Below, piece by piece: positions 9,401 to 17,129 of a DNA stretch of 64,000 nucleotides. Where the stretch lies: assembly GCA_041392125.1 (NCBI GenBank), contig JAWKMR010000003.1, positions 528,178 through 592,177 of the forward strand, given 5' to 3'. Position 1 is the first letter of the stretch. Each line of letters opens with the position of its first letter. Position numbers and translations under genes: made by a program. The notes under the pieces are model-generated. The model saw only the letters and a list, made by a program, of their open reading frames with translations. It made no database searches and was not told the origin of the DNA. Origin of the DNA: Halomarinibacterium sp041392125. Lineage in GTDB: Bacteria; Bacteroidota; Bacteroidia; Flavobacteriales; Flavobacteriaceae.

Positions 9401-9908
9401 TTTTAAAAAGCTGGGCCCCCGTTTCGGACAGGATATGAAAGCCGTTGCGCAAGCGATATCATCCTTTGGTCAAAAAGAAATTGCTGTATTGGAAAAAGAA
9501 GGTGAAATGAGTATCTCCCTTAATGGAAAAAATAGTACATTGACCCTTGACGATGTGGTGATAAGTTCGCAGGATATTGAAGGATGGTTGGTCGCCAATA
9601 GTGATGGAATAACCGTGGCACTCGATGTTACTATTACACCGGAGCTTAAAAACGAAGGAATTGCCAGAGAGCTGGTGAATAGGATTCAGAATATTAGAAA
9701 AGATACCGGTTTTGAAGTAACTGATAGAGTGGAGATAACACTCCAAACTGAAAAAACCCTAGAAAATGCAATCCATCAAAATATTCAATATATAAAACAA
9801 GAAACGTTAACTGAAATTCTTACTTTTGCCGAGCAATTAACAGATGGTACAGAAATTGCTTTTGACGGAATAGAAACCAAATTACGCATAAAAAAACATT
9901 TAAAATAG
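6480..9908 (+). CDS. ileS: Isoleucyl-tRNA synthetase
   Basis: This 1142-residue class I aminoacyl-tRNA synthetase charges tRNA-Ile in the cytosol. The HIGH signature is present as GIHH (57-60), preceded by PPSANGLP, and the KMSKS loop is KMSKR (688-692). The CP1 editing domain lies between them (TTTPWTLPSNTAL). The length and sequence style fit the long, eukaryote-like IleRS2 class, often less sensitive to mupirocin, rather than the roughly 940-residue bacterial class. A C-terminal anticodon-binding region follows. The next gene begins 1 base after the stop, so ileS and the DksA-like gene are co-transcribed. Confidence 0.97.
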   Translation: MSHKFNEYKGLNLPKLGEELLDFWKKEHIFEKSISIREGAQPFVFFEGPPSANGLPGIHHVMARAIKDIFCRYKTQKGFKVDRKAGWDTHGLPIELGVEKELGITKEDIGVKISVEEYNAACRKAVMRYTDVWNKVTESYGYWVDMADPYITYDPKYMESVWWLLKQIYNKDLLYKGYTIQPYSPKAGTGLSSHELNQPGTYQDVTDTTVVAQFKAINNTLPNFLQGFGDIHFLAWTTTPWTLPSNTALTVGPKIDYVLVETINQYTQEETCVILAKSRFNSYFLNPNVPSEVVVGNSVLDPSKSKIVISGKIAHYKILSEFKGKDLVGIRYEQLLPYTLPFENPENAFRIISGDFVTTEDGTGIVHTAPTFGADDAKVAKEATPEVPPMLVKDENGSLVPLVDLQGRFRPEMKELAGKYVKNEYYDEGEAPERSVDVEIAIRLKEENKAFKVEKYVHSYPNCWRTDKPILYYPLDSWFIKVTSFRDRMFELNQTINWKPKATGEGRFGNWLANANDWNLSRSRYWGIPLPIWRTEDGKEEICIGSVEELKGEMAKAVAAGLMQKDIFEEFNVGDFSDENYATIDLHKNIVDEIVLISESGKPMKRESDLIDVWFDSGSMPYAQWHYPFENKEKVENTWRKADFIAEGVDQTRGWFYTLHAIATMIFDDVAYKNVVSNGLVLDKNGQKMSKRLGNAVDPFEVLDTYGPDATRWYMISNANPWDNLKFDIEGIGEVRNKFFGTLYNTYSFFSLYANLDNFDYSEADIPLEKRPEIDRWILSELNTLIQKVDEAYADYEPTKATRAISEFVQENLSNWFVRLSRRRYWKGSYGEDKISAYQTLYTCLVTVAQLGAPVAPFFMDRLYKDLTAGTVKGGEESVHLSDFPKANDSFIDKILEHKMQKAQTISSLVLSLRQREKIKVRQPLQKIMIPVLDASEKEEILAVSDLIKHEVNVKEIELIDEGSGILVKQIKPDFKKLGPRFGQDMKAVAQAISSFGQKEIAVLEKEGEMSISLNGKNSTLTLDDVVISSQDIEGWLVANSDGITVALDVTITPELKNEGIARELVNRIQNIRKDTGFEVTDRVEITLQTEKTLENAIHQNIQYIKQETLTEILTFAEQLTDGTEIAFDGIETKLRIKKHLK

Positions 9909-9909
9909 T

Positions 9910-10293
9910 ATGTCTCAGGATTCAAGAACACGATACAGCGATAAGGAATTAGAAGAGTTCAGAATTTTAATTACCGAAAAAATTGAAAAGGCGAAAGAGC
10001 AGTTAGCTCTCATTGAAAGTGCCTATAAAAATGATAGTAACAATGGTACCGATGATACCTCTCCTACCTTTAAAGCCTTCGATGAAGGAAGCGAAGTGAT
10101 GAGCAAAGAAACCTCTTCGCAATTGGCCATACGTCAGGAAAAGTTTATTCGCGATTTAAAAAATGCACTTATCCGAATTGAAAACAAAACCTACGGAATT
10201 TGCCGTGTAACTGGAAAATTGATTAATCCCGAACGATTAAAATTAGTGCCTCATGCAACCCTAAGCATTGAAGCAAAGAACATGCAAAAATAG
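9910..10293 (+). CDS. DksA/TraR-like protein with degenerate zinc finger
   Basis: This 127-residue protein consists of a helical coiled-coil N-terminal part (residues about 10-90) followed by TYGICRVTGKLI and ERLKLVPHATLSIEAK, the C-terminal signature of the DksA/TraR family. Canonical DksA has four zinc-binding cysteines. This protein has a single Cys (Cys98), so metal binding in the usual way is unlikely. The same reduced finger is common in Bacteroidota homologues. The expected partner is the secondary channel of RNA polymerase. It follows ileS by 1 base, which suggests linkage of translation capacity and transcriptional response. Confidence 0.85.
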   Translation: MSQDSRTRYSDKELEEFRILITEKIEKAKEQLALIESAYKNDSNNGTDDTSPTFKAFDEGSEVMSKETSSQLAIRQEKFIRDLKNALIRIENKTYGICRVTGKLINPERLKLVPHATLSIEAKNMQK

Positions 10294-10303
10294 TTTTTTG
10301 AGG

Positions 10304-10984
10304 ATGTTGAAAGTTAACAACAGGATCAAATCAAAATATTCAAAACCCAACACTAAGCTGTTGGGTTTTTTTCTGTTTTTCTGTTTGTATTTTATTTCGA
10401 ACGGATTTTCACAAAAAGTAATTGAAAAGTTCTGGAAAGAAACTGCTTTTAATACCATTGAAATTATCTCGGATGAAGTTTTTAAAATTGAAATCATTGC
10501 CGGAAATTTTTCTGAAATTAAACTTCAATCAAAAATTGCCGGTGAAAATTTTGAAAGCATGAATATGGGGGCTTCCGAAAAAGGCGAAGTACTTACATTA
10601 AAACCATCGTATAGACCTTATTTTACCCCGCAAAATGATAAATTGGCGGCACATAAAGTAATTTCTATCGAGATACAGTTGTTTATTCCAGAGGGGATAA
10701 CCGTTTTTATTACCTCTAAACTGGCCTCTTTAGAAGCAACGGGAAAGTTTAAAGAATTAGATGTAAATCTTAGAGAGGGTCATTGTACCCTTAAGGAATT
10801 TTCTGGAAATGCAATGCTTAACACTCGTTTTGGTAATATTTTGGTGTATGCAAAACCAGAAGTTTCTGGTGTTGGCGTTTCCAAAAAAGGAACCGTTTTA
10901 AATAAACTTTCCACCAATGCAATGTATACTCTCAAAGCCGAAAGTGTTATTGGGAATATAAGCTTGTTAAAAAGCCCGGAATAA
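10304..10984 (+). CDS. Exported protein of unknown function (beta-rich, DUF4097-like)
   Basis: The frame is open from a TTG at 10268, but the ATG at 10304 avoids overlap with the DksA-like gene and still precedes the hydrophobic segment (LLGFFLFFCLYFISNGFSQ), which looks like a signal peptide. The mature part is beta-strand rich, with repeated short strands such as EIKLQSKIAG and FGNILVYAK, resembling the beta-helix adhesin-like DUF4097 group. I do not recognise a specific family with certainty. It lies between the DksA-like gene and lspA. The lspA gene has its own -7 element. Confidence 0.65.
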   Translation: MLKVNNRIKSKYSKPNTKLLGFFLFFCLYFISNGFSQKVIEKFWKETAFNTIEIISDEVFKIEIIAGNFSEIKLQSKIAGENFESMNMGASEKGEVLTLKPSYRPYFTPQNDKLAAHKVISIEIQLFIPEGITVFITSKLASLEATGKFKELDVNLREGHCTLKEFSGNAMLNTRFGNILVYAKPEVSGVGVSKKGTVLNKLSTNAMYTLKAESVIGNISLLKSPE

Positions 10985-10989
10985 ATACT

Positions 10990-10997
10990 TACTTTTG
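10990..10997 (+). promoter_or_regulatory. -7 element (TACTTTTG) for lspA
   Basis: This exact TAnnTTTG match lies 19 bases ahead of the lspA start, just after the stop of the preceding gene. Confidence 0.6.
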
Positions 10998-11016
10998 CTT
11001 CCGAAACAAAAAGACG

Positions 11017-11619
11017 ATGTCCCTAAAAAAAGCAACCGCCATTATTATCTTGGTGCTATTAATAGACCAGATTTCTAAAATTTACATTAAAACACACTTT
11101 GCTATTGGAGATGGTGTTACTGTTTTTAGTTGGTTCAAAATTTATTTTATTGAGAATGAAGGGATGGCTTGGGGGGCTAAAATTCCCGGAAAATATGGAA
11201 AATTAGCCTTATCTCTTTTCAGAATTGGGGCCATTATAGGAATAGGATATTGGTTGTGGGATTCTATTCGTAAAGAAGCTTCAAAAGTGCTAATAGTTTC
11301 TATCGCGCTTATTTTTGCAGGGGCATTCGGCAATATTATCGACTCCGTTTTTTATGGAATCATCTTTAACGATAGTGCGCATCAAGTAGCGTCTTTTATG
11401 CCTGCCGAAGGAGGATATGGCACTCTTTTTCACGGGAAAGTAGTAGATATGTTTTCCTTTTCATTCTTTGACCCGGTTTTTAATGTGGCAGATTCTTCAA
11501 TAAGTGTTGGCGTAGCCTTACTTATTCTTTTCAATAAAAGAGCATTTCCAAAAAGGAAAGACCCAAAATGGCTCGCACAAATGGATAATGAGGAAACTAC
11601 CGAAGAAAATAAAGATTAA
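11017..11619 (+). CDS. lspA: Lipoprotein signal peptidase (SPase II)
   Basis: LspA cleaves the signal peptide of diacylglyceryl-modified prolipoproteins in the inner membrane. The protein (200 residues) has four membrane helices, the family Asn in NEGMAWG, and the catalytic aspartates Asp109 (GNIIDS) and Asp159 (FNVADSSIS). It carries the longer loop between helices that is usual in Bacteroidota. At least nine lipoproteins encoded in this window are potential substrates. Its stop codon shares bases with that of the convergent histidine kinase (TTAA at 11616-11619). Confidence 0.95.
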   Translation: MSLKKATAIIILVLLIDQISKIYIKTHFAIGDGVTVFSWFKIYFIENEGMAWGAKIPGKYGKLALSLFRIGAIIGIGYWLWDSIRKEASKVLIVSIALIFAGAFGNIIDSVFYGIIFNDSAHQVASFMPAEGGYGTLFHGKVVDMFSFSFFDPVFNVADSSISVGVALLILFNKRAFPKRKDPKWLAQMDNEETTEENKD

Positions 11620-12752
11620 AACCGAATAATAAAAGTAGTTCCTACATCTACAGCACTCATTACCTCGATACTTCCTTGAAGCATTTCCACTTGGTTTTTT
11701 ACAATAAACAGCCCAATTCCCACGGCGTCTTCTCTATCGTGAAAGGTTTGATACATATGGAAGACTTTATCTCCGTATTTTTTTAAATCTATACCCAATC
11801 CATTGTCTTTTATCATAAGGCAGGGCTTATTGTCCTCGAAATAGGTATAAATATCAATGACCGTTTTTCTATCCGGATGGCCGTATTTTATAGCATTCGA
11901 AATAAGATTCATAAAGATACTTTCCATGTAAAATGGGATGTATTCAATTTCGGGAACTTCTGAAAATTCTGAAAAAATATCAACTTCATTTTCTTGGATA
12001 CGGAGGCGTAGACTATTTTTAACCGAGTTTAAAATTTCAGTAAAACGTACTACTTGTTTTTCTTTTAGGGATTTATTTTGGGCGGAAACAATTTCGTTTA
12101 AATGCTCCATCGTGGTATTAAGACTTTCTGAAATAGCGTACAAGTTGCTTTTCAAATCCTTTTCGTCTTCGGGATTGGCGTCTTTAAGAAGCTCTAATGT
12201 TAAATTAAGATTGCTCGCGTGAGAGCGTAAATTATGTGAGACGATGTAAGCAAAATTAAACATCCTTGAATTTTGGGATTCTATAACCTGAAGTGATTTT
12301 TCTAGACTTAGCTCCTTGAGTTTTTCTTCGTTAATATCTTGAAATACTCCTTGAATCCCTATAATCTCTTCAAAATCATCATAAACTGGGGCCCCTACTG
12401 CTTTTACCCAAAATGATTTTTTTTGGTAGGTAAGCATTTTAATCACTACCGAAAAGGGCTTCCCATGACTACATTCATAAAAGGTTTTAGCGGCAAAATC
12501 TTGATGTTCCGGAGCATAAAAATCCATCGCATTACTTAAGGACGGAACAAAATCGTTAGGAGTTTTTAAAATTCTTCTGGCTTCCGGGTCAAGGTAGCTT
12601 TTCTTTTCTCTAAAATTTACACTCCAGCTACCGGAAGCAGTAAGCTTGGCCAATTCTTGATAATAGAAATTGTCAAAAGGGGTTTTTTCTTTAGAAGAAA
12701 AATTTGTTTGTTCTTGAAATATCTTACTTCGCTTTTGCGCTAAGAAGTTCAT
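11616..12752 (-). CDS. Cytosolic PAS-domain sensor histidine kinase
   Basis: This 378-residue protein has a PAS/PAC sensor region (about 60-155, ending in GVFQDINEEK). A dimerisation/phospho-acceptor helix carries the H-box HNLRSH, and the HATPase domain contains the N-box (NLISNAIKYG), G1 (DNGLGIDL) and G2 (GIGLFIVKN) boxes. No membrane helix is predicted, so it likely senses a cytosolic signal. No response regulator gene lies nearby, so it is an orphan kinase. It is preceded by a 67-base gap with an inverted repeat at 12784-12820. Confidence 0.9.
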   Translation of the reverse strand: MNFLAQKRSKIFQEQTNFSSKEKTPFDNFYYQELAKLTASGSWSVNFREKKSYLDPEARRILKTPNDFVPSLSNAMDFYAPEHQDFAAKTFYECSHGKPFSVVIKMLTYQKKSFWVKAVGAPVYDDFEEIIGIQGVFQDINEEKLKELSLEKSLQVIESQNSRMFNFAYIVSHNLRSHASNLNLTLELLKDANPEDEKDLKSNLYAISESLNTTMEHLNEIVSAQNKSLKEKQVVRFTEILNSVKNSLRLRIQENEVDIFSEFSEVPEIEYIPFYMESIFMNLISNAIKYGHPDRKTVIDIYTYFEDNKPCLMIKDNGLGIDLKKYGDKVFHMYQTFHDREDAVGIGLFIVKNQVEMLQGSIEVMSAVDVGTTFIIRF

Positions 12753-12783
12753 AAATCATCAATTTGGGGGGCGGAAAGATAGT

Positions 12784-12820
12784 AAATTTTGTAAAATGTA
12801 CAATATTTCCTACAAAATTT
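12784..12820. repeat. 10-bp inverted repeat between the histidine kinase and the FTHF cyclo-ligase gene
   Basis: AAATTTTGTA (12784-12793) pairs with TACAAAATTT (12811-12820), separated by 17 bases. It lies downstream of the cyclo-ligase stop and upstream of the kinase start on the minus strand. It may be a hairpin at the end of the rimK operon or an operator for the kinase. It is very AT-rich, so its strength is modest. Confidence 0.4.
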
Positions 12821-13380
12821 TAAAAAGAGTGAATTTTTCCAGGAGTAATACAATAATGTAATGGAATATCAAAAGGATCTTTTTCCAGCTGCTCTTCAGG
12901 TTCAAAAAATGAAAGCCCCACGAAGGTAGAACCTGGATTACACGCTTTTAAAAAACGGTCGTAAAATCCTTTTCCGTATCCTATTCTATTTCCGTGAGTA
13001 TCAAAAGCGAGTAAAGGAACAAATACCACGTCTATTTTTTCTGAAGGAATTTCAATACCCTCTACGGGCTCCGGAATTCCATAAGAAGAGATTTTCAGCG
13101 GGGTATTTTCCTGTAAAAGGAGGTGCTTCATGGCTCCTGAGTTAAAATCAGCCTTTGGGACCACAATACTTTTATCCCGCCCTTGAAGGATATGAAGCAA
13201 ATATTGGGTATCTACTTCCTTTTTTTCTGAAATGGATAAAAAAAGATGGTAATAGGTTTTATCCCAAATTGGCAGTTTTAAAGATTGATTAGCGATTGCT
13301 AAACTCAAGGAATCTATTTCCTCAGTGGTTAGTTGCCCTCTTTTTTCCAAATACTTTTTCCGAAGGAATGGCTTTTCCAT
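12820..13380 (-). CDS. 5-formyltetrahydrofolate cyclo-ligase
   Basis: This 186-residue enzyme converts 5-formyl-THF to 5,10-methenyl-THF with ATP hydrolysis. The family signature GNRIGYGKGFYDRFL is intact, as is the N-terminal KKYLEKRGQL segment. The length is typical (about 180-200). Its start overlaps the stop of the aspartoacylase-like gene by 1 base (TAATG), so translation is coupled. It is the last gene of a three-gene run with rimK. The link between folate repair and the other two genes is not obvious from known biochemistry. Confidence 0.92.
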   Translation of the reverse strand: MEKPFLRKKYLEKRGQLTTEEIDSLSLAIANQSLKLPIWDKTYYHLFLSISEKKEVDTQYLLHILQGRDKSIVVPKADFNSGAMKHLLLQENTPLKISSYGIPEPVEGIEIPSEKIDVVFVPLLAFDTHGNRIGYGKGFYDRFLKACNPGSTFVGLSFFEPEEQLEKDPFDIPLHYCITPGKIHSF

Positions 13381-14351
13381 TACAGCACCTGAGTTGAAAT
13401 ATGAAACAAGGCATCTCCTTGATATACCAAGGGGGCTTCGTTTACATTTAATATAAACCCTTCATTACCAGCTTTAATCCAAATATGAATCTTTCCGTAA
13501 GGATCGGTAATGTGGCCCACAATTTCCTGTGGTTTTACAAATTGCCCCACTTTTACTGAAGACTTGAACATGCCAGAAGCTTGTGCTCTTAACCATTTAC
13601 TGTTTAGAATGGTCACCGAAGATTTAGAGGGCGAAGAGACGGTAAACTTTTTTTGAAGCATTCCTAAATGATGCAAAATTCTTTTAGAACCGTTTACTCC
13701 GGTATTACTTACCACACTGTCTATGGAGTTAGATTTGCCCCCTTCAAACAATAATAATGGAATCCCTTGCTTTTTACAGGCATTACGGAAGGATTTTTTT
13801 AAATTTTTGGAATGCAAAATAAAAGGCGCATTAAAAATGGTAGCCAAGGATGAAAGCTGCTTATCGTTCCTTTCAATTCTAATATGGGGAGCGTTAAATC
13901 GGCTCGAGCCTCCCGTATGAAAATCGAGACAATAATTAACCTTGGGAATAATCTCAGTCATTAATTTATAGGCTACTTGTGCTGCGAGAGAACCCTTTTT
14001 ACTCCCCGGGAACGACCGATTTAAATCTCGTCCATCCGGAAAATCTCTTACCTTCTGTAAAAAACCAAAAATATTTACTACGGGAATACAAATTGTCGTT
14101 CCTATTTTGGGCTTATTAATTCCTTTGGAAACCAACTGCCTTACAATTTCAACTCCATTTACCTCATCTCCATGAATGCCTGCTGTAAATAAAACCGTTG
14201 GGCCATCGTAAAGAGAGCGCTCCACAAAAATAGGAACGTCTATTGGGGTATTGGTATGTAGTTTAGCAACGCTAAAGTTAAGTTCACGAGATTCTCCCGG
14301 AAGTATCTCCTCTCCAAATAACTGCAAAATTGTTGCCTTCTTTTTCCCCAT
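13380..14351 (-). CDS. Succinylglutamate desuccinylase/aspartoacylase family zinc hydrolase
   Basis: This 323-residue M14-like enzyme carries the family zinc site: His and Glu in GIHGDEVNGVE (about 59-69) and His in DFHTGG (about 143-148). The arginine motif RDLNRSFPG is also present. Family members cleave N-acyl or alpha-amido amino acids. The second domain (about 235-320) is a barrel-sandwich-like tail with VGHITDPYGKIHI. Both ends overlap neighbours by 1 base (rimK upstream, cyclo-ligase downstream). The recurring pairing with rimK suggests that it removes or processes residues added by the ligase. That role is inferred. Confidence 0.9.
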   Translation of the reverse strand: MGKKKATILQLFGEEILPGESRELNFSVAKLHTNTPIDVPIFVERSLYDGPTVLFTAGIHGDEVNGVEIVRQLVSKGINKPKIGTTICIPVVNIFGFLQKVRDFPDGRDLNRSFPGSKKGSLAAQVAYKLMTEIIPKVNYCLDFHTGGSSRFNAPHIRIERNDKQLSSLATIFNAPFILHSKNLKKSFRNACKKQGIPLLLFEGGKSNSIDSVVSNTGVNGSKRILHHLGMLQKKFTVSSPSKSSVTILNSKWLRAQASGMFKSSVKVGQFVKPQEIVGHITDPYGKIHIWIKAGNEGFILNVNEAPLVYQGDALFHISTQVL

Positions 14352-15223
14352 TATTTATTATTTCTCTCTATATAGGTAATAATACTTTGCGAAATATCGA
14401 TACCCGTGGTGGTTTCTATTCCTTCTAATCCGGGGGTTGAATTTATCTCCAAAACCAAAGGACCTTCTTTGCTTTGCAGGATATCTACCCCACACACGCC
14501 TAATCCTAAGGCTTTTGCAGCTTTTAAAGCGATGATTTCTTCTTCATACGTAAGCTTTATTTGTTGTGAAGAGCCTCCTCGATGCAGGTTGGACCTAAAA
14601 TCTCCTTCTTTGCTTTGGCGCTTCATAGAAGCAACCACTTTTCCATCTACCACGATGGCTCTAAGATCACTTCCTTTGGATTCTGCAATATACTCTTGAA
14701 CAATAAACCGAACATTGGCTGTATTCAGTGTTTCAATAGTAGATAAGGCAGAGGCTTGTGTTTCTGCTAAGATGACGCCATGACCGTGAGTGCCTTGTAA
14801 AATTTTAATAATTAAGGGTGCTTTTCCAAAAAGTGAAAGTAATACTTCGGCATCATAGGTATTTCCTAAGAAGGTTTTAGGAGTAGGAACCCCGTTTTGC
14901 GCTAAAATTTGAAAACAGGTCCATTTATTTCGAGATTGCAGTATGGCTTCGGCGCTTACTACCGAAAATACCTTCATACATTCCAAATGTCTTACCAAAG
15001 AGGACCCCATATACGTATTTGAAGCGCCAATTCTTGGGATAATTGCATCAAGATCGTCCACTTTTTCATGGGTGTAGTACAACACAGGTTCATTATTTTC
15101 AATAGCGATAGTACACAAATTAGGGTCTAAAACCTCCATCGTATGGTTTCTGGCCATACCGGCTTTTAAAAGGCTTTGTGTGGAGTAAAGGTTCTCACCA
15201 CGGGAGAGTACGGCGATGTTCAT
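14351..15223 (-). CDS. rimK: RimK-family ATP-grasp amino-acid ligase
   Basis: RimK-type enzymes ligate glutamate (or related acids) to a C-terminal carboxylate; the E. coli enzyme modifies ribosomal protein S6. The 290-residue protein shows the ATP-grasp elements PLIIKILQGTHGHGV, VQEYI and LVLEINSTPGLEGIE. The frame extends upstream to 15280, but the ATG at 15223 yields the family's usual beginning, MNIAVLSRG, so I use that start. It is followed with a 1-base overlap by the aspartoacylase-like gene. The specific substrate cannot be read from the sequence. Confidence 0.92.
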   Translation of the reverse strand: MNIAVLSRGENLYSTQSLLKAGMARNHTMEVLDPNLCTIAIENNEPVLYYTHEKVDDLDAIIPRIGASNTYMGSSLVRHLECMKVFSVVSAEAILQSRNKWTCFQILAQNGVPTPKTFLGNTYDAEVLLSLFGKAPLIIKILQGTHGHGVILAETQASALSTIETLNTANVRFIVQEYIAESKGSDLRAIVVDGKVVASMKRQSKEGDFRSNLHRGGSSQQIKLTYEEEIIALKAAKALGLGVCGVDILQSKEGPLVLEINSTPGLEGIETTTGIDISQSIITYIERNNK

Positions 15224-15332
15224 AAGTAAAAGATGTGATACGCAATTTAGTAAAAAAGAGGATTGCAGATGATTTTGCAAATTTTAAAATTGAAAATTTA
15301 GCTGAAAGCACAACAAGACGTATCTTTATCGA

Positions 15333-17129
15333 ATGGCAGAAACTTCTGTAAAACTTCAAATTTCTACGCTTCCTAATCTTCCCGGGGTCTATCAATATTA
15401 CGATAAAGACGGAAAATTACTGTATGTGGGTAAAGCTAAAGATTTGAAAAAGAGGGTTGCCTCCTATTTTAACAAAGACCACGACAATGCCCGCACCCAT
15501 GTTTTAGTAAAAAAAATAGTTGCCATTAAACATATTGTTGTTGCAACCGAGACGGATGCTCTGTTACTCGAGAATAATCTCATCAAAAAATATCAGCCCC
15601 GGTACAATGTGATGCTTAAGGATGATAAATCGTATCCGTGGTTGTGCATCAAAAAAGAACGATTTCCCAGAGTATTTTCTACCCGAAAATTGATTAAAGA
15701 CGGTAGTGAGTATTATGGTCCCTATACCAGCGGGAAAACAGTTTATACCTTACTGGATCTTATAAAAGGACTATATCCTCTTAGAACATGTAATTATGAT
15801 CTTTCGGAAGAAAAAATACAGACAGGAAAATATAAAGTGTGTTTGGAGTATCATCTCGGAAATTGTTTAGGCCCTTGTGAAGGGAAACAAGAGGAGGCAT
15901 CCTATTCTGAAAATATTGATGCCATACGCAATATTTTGAAAGGGAATTTTAAAGAATCACTACAAGGATTTAAAAAGCAGATGAAACAATTTGCGGAAAA
16001 CCTTCAATTTGAAGAAGCACAACGCATTAAGGAAAAGATTGATGTACTGGAAAATTACCAGGCAAAATCTACGGTTGTGAATCCTAAAATTAATAACGTA
16101 GATGTTTTTTCCATCGTTTCAGATGAAAGCTATGCCTATGTAAATTACCTTCAAATATCATTTGGCAGTATCATTCGTTCGCATACGCTGGAAATTAAAA
16201 AGAAATTGGATGAAACTAATGAAGAATTGTTGGAACTAGCTGTAGTAGAACTTCGGCAACGATTCCATTCACAGTGTAAAGAAATTTATCTCCCTTTTAT
16301 TATAGAAGTAGAAGAAGGAATTATGGTACATGTTCCCAAATTGGGAGACAAAAAGAAGATTTTAGAACTTTCAGAACGAAATGCCAAATACTACCGTCTT
16401 GAAAAACTGAAACAAGATAAAATTGTAGATCCGGAGCGCCACGAAAAACGCATTATGGCACAAATGAAAAAAGATTTACGATTAAGTGAAGAACCTCGTC
16501 ATATTGAATGTTTTGACAATAGTAACATTCAAGGCACCCATCCTGTGGCTGCTTGTGTAGTTTTTAAAAATGGGAAACCGAGTAAAAAAGAGTACCGTAA
16601 ATTCAACATAAAAACAGTAGAAGGTCCGGACGATTTTGCTTCTATGGAAGAAGTGGTTTACAGACGCTACAAAAGAATGCTGGACGAAGGGCAACCTTTA
16701 CCACAACTCATCATCATAGATGGGGGGAAAGGGCAGCTTTCTTCGGCTTTAAAAAGTTTGGACGCGTTACAATTACGTGGAAAAATTGCCATTATAGGAA
16801 TTGCAAAACGCTTGGAAGAATTATTTTACCCAAACGATTCCGTTCCGCTGTATTTGGATAAAAAGTCTGAAACCTTAAAGTTGATTCAGCAATTACGTAA
16901 TGAAGCGCACCGTTTTGGTATTACTTTCCATCGCGATAAGCGAAGTAAAGATGCGCTGAATACGAGTTTGGAAACCATTCCCGGTATTGGTGAAAAAACG
17001 GTAGCCGAACTTTTAAAACATTTTAAAAGTACCAAAAGAATAGGAAAAGCAACTTTCGACGAATTAGAATCTGTGGTAGGGGCGAGCAGGGCAAAAAAAA
17101 TAATAACTCATTTTCAGAATATTACTTGA
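15333..17129 (+). CDS. uvrC: UvrABC nucleotide-excision repair nuclease subunit C
   Basis: UvrC makes the 3' and 5' incisions around bulky DNA lesions after UvrAB recognition. The 598-residue protein contains the GIY-YIG domain (PGVYQYYDKDGKLLYVGKAKDLKKRV, begins about residue 19), a UVR motif around 200-240, an RNase H-like catalytic region (IECFDNSNIQG and IIIDGGKGQL) and a C-terminal helix-hairpin-helix (TIPGIGEKTVAELL). All expected parts are present and the length is standard. A TATCTTTA element ends only 4 bases before the ATG, so a near-leaderless transcript is possible. The stop overlaps the next gene. Confidence 0.97.
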   Translation: MAETSVKLQISTLPNLPGVYQYYDKDGKLLYVGKAKDLKKRVASYFNKDHDNARTHVLVKKIVAIKHIVVATETDALLLENNLIKKYQPRYNVMLKDDKSYPWLCIKKERFPRVFSTRKLIKDGSEYYGPYTSGKTVYTLLDLIKGLYPLRTCNYDLSEEKIQTGKYKVCLEYHLGNCLGPCEGKQEEASYSENIDAIRNILKGNFKESLQGFKKQMKQFAENLQFEEAQRIKEKIDVLENYQAKSTVVNPKINNVDVFSIVSDESYAYVNYLQISFGSIIRSHTLEIKKKLDETNEELLELAVVELRQRFHSQCKEIYLPFIIEVEEGIMVHVPKLGDKKKILELSERNAKYYRLEKLKQDKIVDPERHEKRIMAQMKKDLRLSEEPRHIECFDNSNIQGTHPVAACVVFKNGKPSKKEYRKFNIKTVEGPDDFASMEEVVYRRYKRMLDEGQPLPQLIIIDGGKGQLSSALKSLDALQLRGKIAIIGIAKRLEELFYPNDSVPLYLDKKSETLKLIQQLRNEAHRFGITFHRDKRSKDALNTSLETIPGIGEKTVAELLKHFKSTKRIGKATFDELESVVGASRAKKIITHFQNIT

